Origin: a virus
Virus record (IMG/VR): IMGVR_UViG_3300036944_000382
Span: 1 to 29,660 of that record
DNA length: 29,660 bases
Reading direction: 5' to 3' (one strand)
This document shows positions 7,421-13,285 of the stretch, piece by piece. Positions within the stretch are counted from its first letter, which is position 1. Each line of letters starts with the position of its first letter. A program made the translations under genes and the position numbers. The notes beneath the pieces are model-generated. The model worked only from the letters and a program-made list of their open reading frames with translations, ran no database searches and was not told the DNA's origin.

Positions 7421-7707
7421 GCATTGAAAGCGAACGCCTCGACCGAATAGAGCAACACATCAAAGAGATTAAAAAAGACTCCGAGATTCGCTCGGCTGAC
7501 ATCAAAGAGATTAAGCAGGCTCTACTCGGTAACGATCTCAACGGATTTCGTGGCCTTGTTTGGAAAATATCAGACATCGACACGCGAGTAATTGATTTGG
7601 AGGAGAACGATGCCGAGCTTAAAGTGTACGTTAAACAAGCCAAAGTCATAGCCGTAGCGTTCACCGCTGCGCTCGTTACATTATTATTTAAAGCCTTTGC
7701 AAAATGA
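7417..7707 (+). CDS. Coiled-coil protein with C-terminal membrane anchor (holin-associated)
   Basis: A 96-residue protein: N-terminal charged coiled coil (residues 1-70, with repeated I/L heptads such as RLDRIEQHIKEIKK and IDTRVIDLEENDAELKVYV) followed by one hydrophobic segment (AKVIAVAFTAALVTLLFKAF) at the C-terminus. This topology resembles XhlA-type holin accessory proteins. It overlaps the holin candidate by 4 bases and the endolysin by 4 bases, an ATGA-type arrangement implying coupled translation. Function as a holin partner is inferred from topology and context. Confidence 0.65.
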   Translation: MSIESERLDRIEQHIKEIKKDSEIRSADIKEIKQALLGNDLNGFRGLVWKISDIDTRVIDLEENDAELKVYVKQAKVIAVAFTAALVTLLFKAFAK

Positions 7708-8150
7708 AACTAAATAACGCGGGTTATCGATTGATTTGTAAATTTGAGGGGTTTAGCTCCAAGCCGTACCTTTGCAGCGCGAAAGTGCCGACCATAGGGT
7801 ACGGGAATTGCTACTATACAAACGGCAAAAAGGTCACGCTACTCGACCAACCAATCACTGAACTCGAAGCCTTTAAGTTGTTTAAGGTTATCGCTGATAA
7901 ATTCGCGGCAAAAGTGAGTAAATTAGTAACGGCTCCGCTTGATCAGGGACAATTTAACGCACTGGTTTCACTTGCGTACAACATAGGCCCTGCCAACTTT
8001 GAAAAATCCACGCTATTGCGTAAGGTAAACTTCAACCACTTGGATCCTTCGATTCGGGCCGAGTTCTTAAAATGGAATAAGGCAGGCGGGAACGTTTTAA
8101 AAGGTCTTACAATTCGACGCAAAACCGAAGCCGATATTTATTTTGAGTAA
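7704..8150 (+). CDS. Endolysin, GH24 (T4-type) lysozyme
   Basis: A 148-residue muramidase that cleaves the MurNAc-GlcNAc bond of peptidoglycan. The catalytic glutamate is E15 in C-K-F-E-G-F; T30 in P-T-I-G-Y-G-N matches T4 lysozyme T26. Position 24, equivalent to T4 D20 (E+9), is cysteine (Y-L-C-S-A), a natural variant known in GH24 enzymes. The family signature continues with QFNALVSLAYNIGPANF near residues 87-103 and a C-terminal GLTIRRKTEADIYF segment. There is no signal peptide, so release depends on a holin, in agreement with the two upstream membrane proteins. The length is normal for the family. Confidence 0.9.
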   Translation: MKLNNAGYRLICKFEGFSSKPYLCSAKVPTIGYGNCYYTNGKKVTLLDQPITELEAFKLFKVIADKFAAKVSKLVTAPLDQGQFNALVSLAYNIGPANFEKSTLLRKVNFNHLDPSIRAEFLKWNKAGGNVLKGLTIRRKTEADIYFE

Positions 8151-9150
8151 AACACAAATTACATACAAGGGCGAAATTGCCCGCGAGTATATTGCAAAGT
8201 TTCCAAAGTCATCAACGATGGCGATTTCAAGACTATTGCACCAAGACTATCCGATTGATTTTACGAGCGTTGACAATGCGCGAGGTATAGTGCGAACACA
8301 TCGCAACGAACACACTAATAGGCCACAAAAAGACGCAATCGGAGAACGGACTGAACAAGAAAAAAAGGACTTTATGAAAACAAGTGCATTTGAGTTACCA
8401 GAAAGCGACTACGAAAAGCAAGGCACGGTCATCGTTCCAAACAAAAACATTCTCTTTTTAACCGACATTCACTTCCCCTACCAAAACAACGACGCGCTTA
8501 GGCTTGCTATCGATTACGGCAAGGTCGAGAAGGTCGACTGTGTTTATCTTAATGGCGATACTATCGACATGTATATGTTATCGAGGTTTATTAAGGATCG
8601 CCGTTTGCGAAATATGGCCGACGAGCTTGAGATGACGCGCAACTTTTTAAAGAATTTACAGGATCACTTCCAATGTCCGATATATTTTAAGATTGGAAAC
8701 CACGAGGATCGTTGGCAAAACTTCCTCAAATTACAAGCTCCCGAATTGTTGGGTATTCCTGACTTTGAATTGGCAACTATTTTGCGATTTGGCGAGTTCG
8801 GAGTGCAAGAGGTTAAGAGTAAACAAATCGCAAAGGCGGGCAAATTACCACTATTGCACGGTCACGAATTCTTTAGCGGCTTTGCTCCACCTGTTAACCC
8901 AGCGCGTGGGCTTTATATGAAAGCAAAAGAGAGCTGTATTATTGGCCACCACCATAGAACAAGCGAACATACTGAGGTTAATCTTAGCGGAGACGTGACA
9001 ACCACCTGGAGTGTCGGCTGCCTTTCAGGATTAAGCCCGGATTATATGCCTTTCAACTCTTGGAATAACGGAATGGCCCACATTCGCGTTGAGAAAACAG
9101 GCGATTATGAGGTTAATAACCTTAGAATAGTGGAAAATAAAATTCGATAA
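8143..9150 (+). CDS. Calcineurin-like metallophosphoesterase with N-terminal HTH-like region
   Basis: A 335-residue protein. All metal-binding motifs of the calcineurin-like superfamily are present in order: D-I-H (108-110), G-D-T-I-D (138-142), G-N-H-E (185-188), H-G-H (239-241) and G-H-H-H (268-271). The first 60 residues (EIAREYIAKFPKSSTMAISR) look like a small helix-turn-helix module, so it may bind nucleic acid. The start is TTG at 8143, overlapping the endolysin end by 8 bases; the first in-frame ATG is at 8218 and would cut the N-terminal module. Related proteins are common in Bacteroidetes phages, but the substrate is unknown. The position inside the lysis cassette is odd for a DNA-repair-type phosphoesterase. 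Confidence 0.85.
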   Translation: MSKTQITYKGEIAREYIAKFPKSSTMAISRLLHQDYPIDFTSVDNARGIVRTHRNEHTNRPQKDAIGERTEQEKKDFMKTSAFELPESDYEKQGTVIVPNKNILFLTDIHFPYQNNDALRLAIDYGKVEKVDCVYLNGDTIDMYMLSRFIKDRRLRNMADELEMTRNFLKNLQDHFQCPIYFKIGNHEDRWQNFLKLQAPELLGIPDFELATILRFGEFGVQEVKSKQIAKAGKLPLLHGHEFFSGFAPPVNPARGLYMKAKESCIIGHHHRTSEHTEVNLSGDVTTTWSVGCLSGLSPDYMPFNSWNNGMAHIRVEKTGDYEVNNLRIVENKIR

Positions 9151-9160
9151 TATATTTATA

Positions 9161-9628
9161 ATGGAAAATAAAGTTACTTATATACTTATTATACTGTTAT
9201 TTGCGAGCTGCGGGGCGCGTAAAGTGAACAAAAGCACAACCGAAACGACCACAAAAAGCGAAATAACTGTAACCGATTCCACAAAAGTATATACAAAAGA
9301 GGTATCCGAAGGGGATATACACACCGACGAGTTTGAGATTACGCCAGTTGACACTCTAAAACCGCTCGTTATTATAGACTCGCAAGGCAAAAAGACTACA
9401 ATCGTAAACGGACGTATTAAGAAACGAACGCAAATAAGCCGATTTAAGGCTATTAAAACTCAAAGAGTACACAATACACGCAAAACTCAAAAGACTGCGA
9501 CACAATCGACCAAAGCAAGCGAAAAACACGTTGAGCGTAAAGAGTGGTTCAGTTGGATTTGGTTGATCCTTATAATTGCGGTAATTCTCTACATTTACCG
9601 CCGCTTTTTTATCTCTCGTTTTATTTAG
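9161..9628 (+). CDS. Unimolecular spanin (lipoprotein with C-terminal membrane anchor)
   Basis: A 155-residue protein. Residues 5-16 form a hydrophobic signal ending in F-A-S-C, with C17 as the lipidation site. Residues 18-130 are polar, rich in Thr, Lys, Ser and Glu, with no obvious globular core. Residues 132-146 (WIWLILIIAVILYIY) form a transmembrane segment followed by a basic tail. An outer-membrane lipoprotein N-terminus joined to an inner-membrane C-terminus is the topology of T1 gp11-type u-spanins, which fuse the two membranes in the last step of lysis of Gram-negative hosts. It is the last gene of the lysis cassette. The function is inferred from topology and place, which agree well. 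Confidence 0.78.
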   Translation: MENKVTYILIILLFASCGARKVNKSTTETTTKSEITVTDSTKVYTKEVSEGDIHTDEFEITPVDTLKPLVIIDSQGKKTTIVNGRIKKRTQISRFKAIKTQRVHNTRKTQKTATQSTKASEKHVERKEWFSWIWLILIIAVILYIYRRFFISRFI

Positions 9629-9674
9629 AATTGATATAAACAAGCACTAAAAACAAACTTTTTTTAATTTATTG

Positions 9675-9704
9675 TTGTTTAATTAATTTCTTGTTATATA
9701 TTTG
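9675..9704 (+). promoter_or_regulatory. Bacteroidetes-type promoter for the first early operon
   Basis: TTG at 9675-9677 and TATATTTG at 9697-9704, 19 bases apart, match the -33 TTG and -7 TAnnTTTG consensus of Bacteroidetes primary sigma factors. It sits in the only gap between the lysis genes and the small early genes, 28 bases before the ATG at 9733. Confidence 0.75.
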
Positions 9705-9732
9705 TACTCAGATAACAACAAATAAAAACACT

Positions 9733-9903
9733 ATGACAACAACAATTTATCAATTACTATCAACTGGAAGTTATGATGAAAAAGCAATCACTAAATTTTA
9801 TGCTAAACAAGTTAAATTAAATAATGGAAATATAGATTTAGCTGATGCAATGGTTAGAATTTACAAACATAATTTTTTAATAAGAACTAAAAAATCGTTT
9901 TAA
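9733..9903 (+). CDS. Hypothetical early protein, first gene of the operon
   Basis: A 56-residue protein, mostly helical (YDEKAITKFYAKQVKLNNG, LADAMVRIYKHNFLI). The start at ATG 9733 is preferred to upstream in-frame codons because it lies downstream of the predicted transcription start. Its codons are much more AT-rich than those of the structural genes (tta, aat, gat, gaa), as in the next gene. First genes of early operons often encode host-takeover factors, but nothing in the sequence names a function. Confidence 0.7.
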   Translation: MTTTIYQLLSTGSYDEKAITKFYAKQVKLNNGNIDLADAMVRIYKHNFLIRTKKSF

Positions 9904-9905
9904 TT

Positions 9906-10202
9906 ATGAAAAAAATTAACCCTCCTCAGTTTTTAGAAAAAATAACTGAATTAGAAAATAGAGCATATAAAATAAACGATGTCTATTGTATTGATTTAAT
10001 TCATCATTTTGAAATATTATTTAGCAAGCAAGAAAATGAATGGTTCAAAGCAGATAATAAAGCTTTTACTCAAACTTATGATGTTTGTGTAAAACTTTTT
10101 GAAATGAATTTAATCTGTAAAAAAGAAGAGCCAATTTATAGAAATAGTAGTTTTTGTGGCAATAACGTTTACTTTAAATATAATAAAAATCTAAAATATT
10201 AA
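9906..10202 (+). CDS. Hypothetical early protein
   Basis: A 98-residue, Lys/Asn/Phe-rich protein starting 2 bases after the preceding stop. It has a helical N-terminal half (FLEKITELENRAYKI, CIDLIHHFEILFSK) and four cysteines in the second half (VYCID, DVCVKL, LICKK, FCGN) without clear metal-binding spacing. Very AT-rich codon use matches its upstream partner and differs from the genes that follow, suggesting the pair arrived together. No family is recognised. Confidence 0.65.
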   Translation: MKKINPPQFLEKITELENRAYKINDVYCIDLIHHFEILFSKQENEWFKADNKAFTQTYDVCVKLFEMNLICKKEEPIYRNSSFCGNNVYFKYNKNLKY

Positions 10203-10206
10203 AACT

Positions 10207-10299
10207 ATGAAATACTTTTTATCACATCGCAAACCGCAGTACATTTTTTGTTTAATTATGGCCGCTTACTTTATCGGTCAACTAATCTTTAGATCGTAA
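10207..10299 (+). CDS. Tiny membrane protein, 30 residues
   Basis: An open frame with a basic N-terminus (MKYFLSHRKPQ) and one hydrophobic segment (YIFCLIMAAYFIGQLIF). The stop overlaps the next start in a TAATG junction, so translation is probably coupled. Too short for family assignment, but the join to the next gene and the lack of any other use for this stretch support it. Confidence 0.55.
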   Translation: MKYFLSHRKPQYIFCLIMAAYFIGQLIFRS

Positions 10300-10514
10300 T
10301 GGAAAACTTAGAAATCGAAATCAAAAAACACGAACGCGCCATCAAAATACTTGAGGCATTCAAAGAAAGCGACCGACGTTTTAATGACCACAAAAGTCGA
10401 ATCGAACGCAACGAGCGTTTATTTGGTTGGGATGTGCAAGACTGGAACAAACAACGAATGATTGCTAACTTTAATATTGGCCTTAGATTGGCTCGAATGT
10501 ATGAGAACTTATAG
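10299..10514 (+). CDS. Hypothetical helical protein
   Basis: A 71-residue highly charged protein, predicted coiled coil over residues 1-45 (LEIEIKKHERAIKILEAFK, RIERNERLF), with a W-D-V-Q-D-W-N segment and a helical C-terminus (IANFNIGLRLARMYENL). It begins at the TAATG junction with the tiny membrane protein and its end overlaps the next gene. No family is recognised; the charged coiled coil hints at protein or nucleic-acid binding. Confidence 0.65.
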   Translation: MENLEIEIKKHERAIKILEAFKESDRRFNDHKSRIERNERLFGWDVQDWNKQRMIANFNIGLRLARMYENL

Positions 10515-10671
10515 ACTATATTATTACACCGAGCAATACGATGAATGCTTTGATTACGACATAGACATTGAAGCCAGCAGCATCGCCGAGGCAATACTTA
10601 TTTTTAATCAATCCTCAATAGTTTGTAAGCGCGTGTGGCGTGTTGAGGAGTTACCATTTAGACACAAATAA
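10501..10671 (+). CDS. Hypothetical small early protein
   Basis: A 56-residue protein. The ATG at 10501 is chosen; an upstream in-frame ATG at 10462 lies deep in the preceding gene. The start MRTYRLYYYTEQYDECFDYD and the ASSIAEAILIFNQ helix give a beta-beta-alpha pattern. It overlaps its neighbour by 14 bases and ends in a TAATG junction with the next gene. No family is recognised. Confidence 0.6.
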   Translation: MRTYRLYYYTEQYDECFDYDIDIEASSIAEAILIFNQSSIVCKRVWRVEELPFRHK

Positions 10672-10820
10672 TGAGAAACGAACGAGGCGCAGGCCGTAAA
10701 ACTAAATTTGTAGAAGGCACACAAACAAAAATACTGCACAAGCTAATCCCAATAGACTCGGAAAACGAGGTAAAACAATCAATCGATAAAATTATTTTAA
10801 AATGGATGAGAAAAAAATAA
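10671..10820 (+). CDS. Small basic protein, possibly DNA-binding
   Basis: A 49-residue basic protein beginning MRNERGAGRKTKFVEGTQTK, followed by a helix (NEVKQSIDKIILKWMRK). The G-A-G-R-K-T-K start resembles short phage proteins with an AT-hook-like G-R-K/P-K segment. It starts at a TAATG junction and its last 19 bases overlap the next small gene. DNA binding is inferred only from charge and the short motif. Confidence 0.58.
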   Translation: MRNERGAGRKTKFVEGTQTKILHKLIPIDSENEVKQSIDKIILKWMRKK

Positions 10821-10927
10821 ACCTCAAAGAGGCTAAAAAGTTCGACAAATGGATGAAAAAAACCGTTAAGTCGGTTTACTATTCCGACAACAAAAAAATG
10901 ACTAACGCTTATTTAAAACTAAATTAA
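10802..10927 (+). CDS. Small basic protein, 41 residues
   Basis: An open frame between two better-supported genes, beginning MDEKKINLKEAKKFDKWMKK and ending MTNAYLKLN. It is helical and basic. It overlaps the preceding gene by 19 bases and stops 1 base before the next start, which fits the operon's packing. No family is recognised. Confidence 0.52.
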   Translation: MDEKKINLKEAKKFDKWMKKTVKSVYYSDNKKMTNAYLKLN

Positions 10928-10928
10928 A

Positions 10929-11378
10929 ATGGGAGCAACCGCAAAACTATTCCTTGAGAATTCCGAAGAGTTAATAACGATGTACGAGCCATCGTTTACA
11001 AAAAAAGACGCCATCCTTACTGGCAAGCGAATGGTCGACAATGTCATCGAGAGCGGAGATGTTGACAAACATATGTTTATGGCTAACATTTGCAGACTTA
11101 AAGAGGTCGTAAATTCAGCCGACGCGGAAATGCGTAAGCACTTACCTGAGGAGAAAATGACTTGCTACGGCGTTGAGTTCACTCCAGTGAATGGAGGCGA
11201 GACAATCAACTACTCGGACGATCCGATTTATCAAAACCTTAAGGCCGACCTTAAAGAGCGCGAGGAGCTGCTGAAATTGGCTTTAAAACAAACGCAAACA
11301 ATTTTCGACGCTTATGGTAACGAGGTGCCACAAGTATCAATAACGCCGCGAAAATCAAGTATAACATTAAAATTTTAA
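10929..11378 (+). CDS. Hypothetical replication-region protein with coiled coil
   Basis: A 149-residue protein. The first half is helical (AKLFLENSEELITMYEPSF, ICRLKEVVNSADAEMRKHL), a short Y-G-V-E-F-T-P-V-N-G-G strand-turn lies near residue 80, a second coiled coil follows (NLKADLKEREELLKLALKQ), and the C-terminus is basic and strand-like (ITPRKSSITLKF). Proteins with this shape recur in early operons of Bacteroidetes phages. The place, upstream of the DnaA-like and ssDNA-binding candidates, suggests a role in replication or recombination, but no motif proves it. Confidence 0.65.
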   Translation: MGATAKLFLENSEELITMYEPSFTKKDAILTGKRMVDNVIESGDVDKHMFMANICRLKEVVNSADAEMRKHLPEEKMTCYGVEFTPVNGGETINYSDDPIYQNLKADLKEREELLKLALKQTQTIFDAYGNEVPQVSITPRKSSITLKF

Positions 11379-11382
11379 TACA

Positions 11383-11589
11383 ATGGAAGTAGGACAAAAA
11401 GTAAGATTGCGCGAGACAAGTATTTTCGTAGCACTGGAAGACCGACATAACCCACGCGACAAGTACGGAACTGTTGTCGAAATAGGCAACGAGTCAAAGG
11501 ACAAACGCAGAACGCAAGAGCTGCCAATTGTAGTTGATTGGGGAGACTTTACAAATAGTTACCGTTATAACGATTTGTATGAGCTATAA
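11383..11589 (+). CDS. Small SH3-like/KOW-like protein, unknown
   Basis: A 68-residue protein starting 4 bases after the previous stop. The order MEVGQKVRLRETS, then KYGTVVEIGNE, then LPIVVDWGDFTNSYRYNDL has the strand pattern of a small SH3/KOW-type barrel, often found in phage accessory proteins that contact nucleic acid. Its last bases overlap an alternative start of the next gene. Fold is inferred from pattern; function unknown. Confidence 0.6.
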   Translation: MEVGQKVRLRETSIFVALEDRHNPRDKYGTVVEIGNESKDKRRTQELPIVVDWGDFTNSYRYNDLYEL

Positions 11590-11611
11590 TAGTTTCCACA
11601 AATCGAGTATA

Positions 11612-12013
11612 ATGGCAAGTAATATCGAGCGCGTCACTGGTATTGACGTGTTCGATAAAAGGAGAACGCTTGAGGTTGTTGATGCAAGGAGTCTTTTTTG
11701 TTATGTGTTGTATAAAAATTTCAGATACAAATTAACTGAAATACGCAATATAATTAGAAAACACAGGCCATATAGTCACGCCACAGTTAAATATAATATA
11801 AACCTATATGAAACTGACGTACAATTTAGAAGGCCCGAAATGGAGGAGCTACGCTTAGAGCTTATTAACCAGTATTCTCCTTACTTTTTAATGCTTAAAA
11901 AAGTAAAAGCAATAGACGACGAAAGTATAATGTTAGACGTAATCAATTTAATAGACCAATATGAAACCACAAAACAAAAAAGAGTTGATCTTTGTGACGC
12001 GAGCTGCGATTGA
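11612..12013 (+). CDS. DnaA C-terminal-domain-like DNA-binding protein
   Basis: A 133-residue protein from ATG 11612 (an ATG at 11579 would add 11 residues and overlap the preceding gene). Residues 4-60 match the helix-turn-helix of bacterial DnaA domain IV: R-V-T-G-I-D-V-F, D-K-R-R-T-L-E-V-V-D-A-R, F-C-Y-V-L-Y, L-T-E-I-R-N-I-I, and H-A-T-V-K-Y-N-I-N in place of the DnaA H-(A/T)-T-V signature. No AAA+ ATPase domain is present. It may mark the phage origin, recruit replication proteins, or compete with host DnaA for DNA. The family link is from the motif; the role is inference. It lies in the operon just before the putative origin region. Confidence 0.72.
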   Translation: MASNIERVTGIDVFDKRRTLEVVDARSLFCYVLYKNFRYKLTEIRNIIRKHRPYSHATVKYNINLYETDVQFRRPEMEELRLELINQYSPYFLMLKKVKAIDDESIMLDVINLIDQYETTKQKRVDLCDASCD

Positions 12014-12071
12014 GGCGGCTGCATTATTACTAATTATAACCGCAATAGGATGGCTAATTTCACACCTTTAA
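11961..12071 (+). CDS. Tiny membrane protein, 36 residues
   Basis: An open frame with a basic N-terminus (MKPQNKKELIFVTR) and one clear hydrophobic helix (AAIEAAALLLIITAIGWLIS). It overlaps the end of the DnaA-like gene and the start of the next small gene, which fits the operon's style. No family is recognised. Confidence 0.5.
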   Translation: MKPQNKKELIFVTRAAIEAAALLLIITAIGWLISHL

Positions 12072-12181
12072 CCAGGATTAAAAAAGTAATGAGATTTTAC
12101 TACAATAGAGGAGTAAATTCGGAACGAGTGAACGATTTATACAAAAAAATTTTGTCAGACAAATATAAATCAGTAATTTAG
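12050..12181 (+). CDS. Small basic protein, 43 residues
   Basis: An open frame beginning MANFTPLTRIKKVMRFYYNR and ending with a helix (SERVNDLYKKILSDKYKSVI). It is basic and helical and overlaps the tiny membrane protein gene by 22 bases. It fills the space up to the structured gap before 12248. No family is recognised. Confidence 0.5.
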   Translation: MANFTPLTRIKKVMRFYYNRGVNSERVNDLYKKILSDKYKSVI

Positions 12182-12247
12182 CACTATCATAATAACCGCA
12201 GCAAGGCTCGAGCTGCTTCATTTCGTGCCACAAAAAATAAATAAATT

Positions 12248-12922
12248 ATGAGTACTTCAAACCGCAGAGCTGCATTCTCGCAGCCAACAACAAACCCAGC
12301 AACAAAATTCTTCGAGTGGAAATCAAACGAGAAAACGTTTGCTTACTACGACAAAGAGAACAAAACAAACGTGAGCGTTGAGCTTCCGTTTAAATTCTTA
12401 GTTCTCGACGAACTCCATACCGTGAAAGGTTGGAACGACGCAACCGAAAGCGGTATTTATTCAAACGAGGTTAAGTATATCTCAAAGGATGAAATGATTG
12501 TTAAGCCGTTCAAAGGCAATGAGATTGCTCGAGGTCTTTACAAAGACATCAAAGAGAAAGCAAAGGCCGCAGGAGGTCACTACGTTAAGAGTATTTATAT
12601 AATGCTTGAGGGTGGAGAGATTGCAAACATACAACTTAAAGGTGCAGCCTGTCAAACGTGGGGCGATTTTACCGCAAAGAGTAAAAGCCGACTTGTTGAC
12701 GAGTGGGTAAGCGTAGTTGGATTTGACGAGGCTAAAAAAGGCAGCGTAAAATACACAACGCCAAAATTCGGTTATCTTTGCTCACTTGATGGAGCCGATG
12801 CCGACCTTGCCGACGAAGCGTTTAACACTTTGGAGGCGTATCTTAAAAGTTACCTCACGAAATCGGAGCTAGTAGTGGCCGAGATTGAGGTTGAGGTTGA
12901 TGCAGACGATTTAGAGTTTTAA
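12248..12922 (+). CDS. Putative ssDNA-binding protein
   Basis: A 224-residue protein. The core begins with TKFFEWKSNEKTFAYYDKE, then LPFKFLVLDELHTVKGW, a GIYSNEVKY strand, ARGLYKDIKEKAKAAGGHY, and LKGAACQTWGDF, a pattern I associate with a conserved replication-region protein of Bacteroidetes phages. The last 20 residues are acidic and end D-A-D-D-L-E-F, resembling the acidic, aromatic-ended tail with which SSB proteins bind partners. Beta-rich layout, high-expression codon use, and position between the DnaA-like gene and the primase/helicase support single-strand binding. This is inference, since no experimentally anchored motif is visible. A strong terminator follows. Confidence 0.6.
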   Translation: MSTSNRRAAFSQPTTNPATKFFEWKSNEKTFAYYDKENKTNVSVELPFKFLVLDELHTVKGWNDATESGIYSNEVKYISKDEMIVKPFKGNEIARGLYKDIKEKAKAAGGHYVKSIYIMLEGGEIANIQLKGAACQTWGDFTAKSKSRLVDEWVSVVGFDEAKKGSVKYTTPKFGYLCSLDGADADLADEAFNTLEAYLKSYLTKSELVVAEIEVEVDADDLEF

Positions 12923-12944
12923 ATTAGTTGGTTAAATAGTTGAG

Positions 12945-12970
12945 AAAGCGGTCTTCGGATCGCTTTTTTT
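12945..12970 (+). terminator. Intrinsic terminator with UUCG tetraloop
   Basis: AGCGGTC (12947-12953) pairs with GATCGCT (12958-12964) around a TTCG loop closed by C-G, the very stable tetraloop. Flanking A/T bases extend the stem, and T runs to 12970. It ends the first early operon. Confidence 0.9.
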
Positions 12971-12979
12971 ATTTATATA

Positions 12980-13091
12980 AAAGTGCTTTAGGGCACATCA
13001 AAAAGGGCTACTCTATTATATAGAAATAATCACTTTTTAAAATAAATTTTTTTTTTGAAAAATTGGGTTTCAATGTGCCCTAAAGCACTTT
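12980..13091 (+). repeat. Perfect 19-nt inverted repeat in the candidate origin region
   Basis: Left arm 12980-12998 (AAAGTGCTTTAGGGCACAT) and right arm 13073-13091 are exact reverse complements separated by 74 bases. The spacer contains a very AT-rich stretch (about 13038-13062). GGGCACAT occurs once more at 13130-13137. The 368-base gap 12923-13290 therefore holds a terminator, this repeat, a promoter and a structured leader. It could be a replication origin or an operator; the sequence alone does not separate these. Confidence 0.75.
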
Positions 13092-13151
13092 GATAGGTTA
13101 AAGCATTGAAAATCATAGAGTTTAGTACGGGGCACATTTATTTTTTTTGAT

Positions 13152-13185
13152 TTTGTTTTTTGTATTAAAATAAATACTATATTTG
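13152..13185 (+). promoter_or_regulatory. Bacteroidetes-type promoter for the primase/helicase operon
   Basis: TATATTTG at 13178-13185 matches the -7 box TAnnTTTG. Candidate -33 elements are TTTG at 13152-13155 (22-base spacing) or at 13159-13162 (15 bases). A second TATATTTG lies at 13211-13218 but has poor upstream support and overlaps a small open frame. The predicted transcript begins just upstream of the structured leader. Confidence 0.65.
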
Positions 13186-13198
13186 TTGCATATTGTAT

Positions 13199-13285
13199 TG
13201 GTGGATATGATATATTTGAAGACATTTTTAATAATCCTTTCGGGAGTAGTTGCCACCACAACGAAACCGAAGGGATTTATTTTTT
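13199..13285 (+). promoter_or_regulatory. Structured 5' leader, attenuator or pseudoknot candidate A
   Basis: AATCCTTTCGG (13233-13243) pairs with CCGAAGGGATT (13267-13277), 11 bp with one G-U, followed by a T run at 13280-13285, so it looks like an intrinsic terminator placed just before the primase/helicase start. Its loop holds GTTG/CAAC around CCACCA (13253-13258), which is complementary to TGGTGG at 13199-13204. The order upstream arm, stem arm, loop partner, stem arm is that of a pseudoknot or of mutually exclusive folds. The leader at 17492-17567 has the same order. Confidence 0.55.

Noticed and set aside
8693-8920. Open frame within the metallophosphoesterase gene
   Set aside because: It lies fully within conserved catalytic motifs of the main frame and looks like chance.
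9691-9732. Upstream start for the first early gene
   Set aside because: That start lies within or before the promoter -7 box, so it would not be on the mRNA.
13038-13062. Classical DnaA boxes in the AT-rich part of the candidate origin
   Set aside because: No sequence close to TTATCCACA is present on either strand there.
13211-13218. Second TATATTTG box before the primase/helicase gene
   Set aside because: No good -33 element at the right distance and it lies within the structured leader; kept only as a minor alternative.
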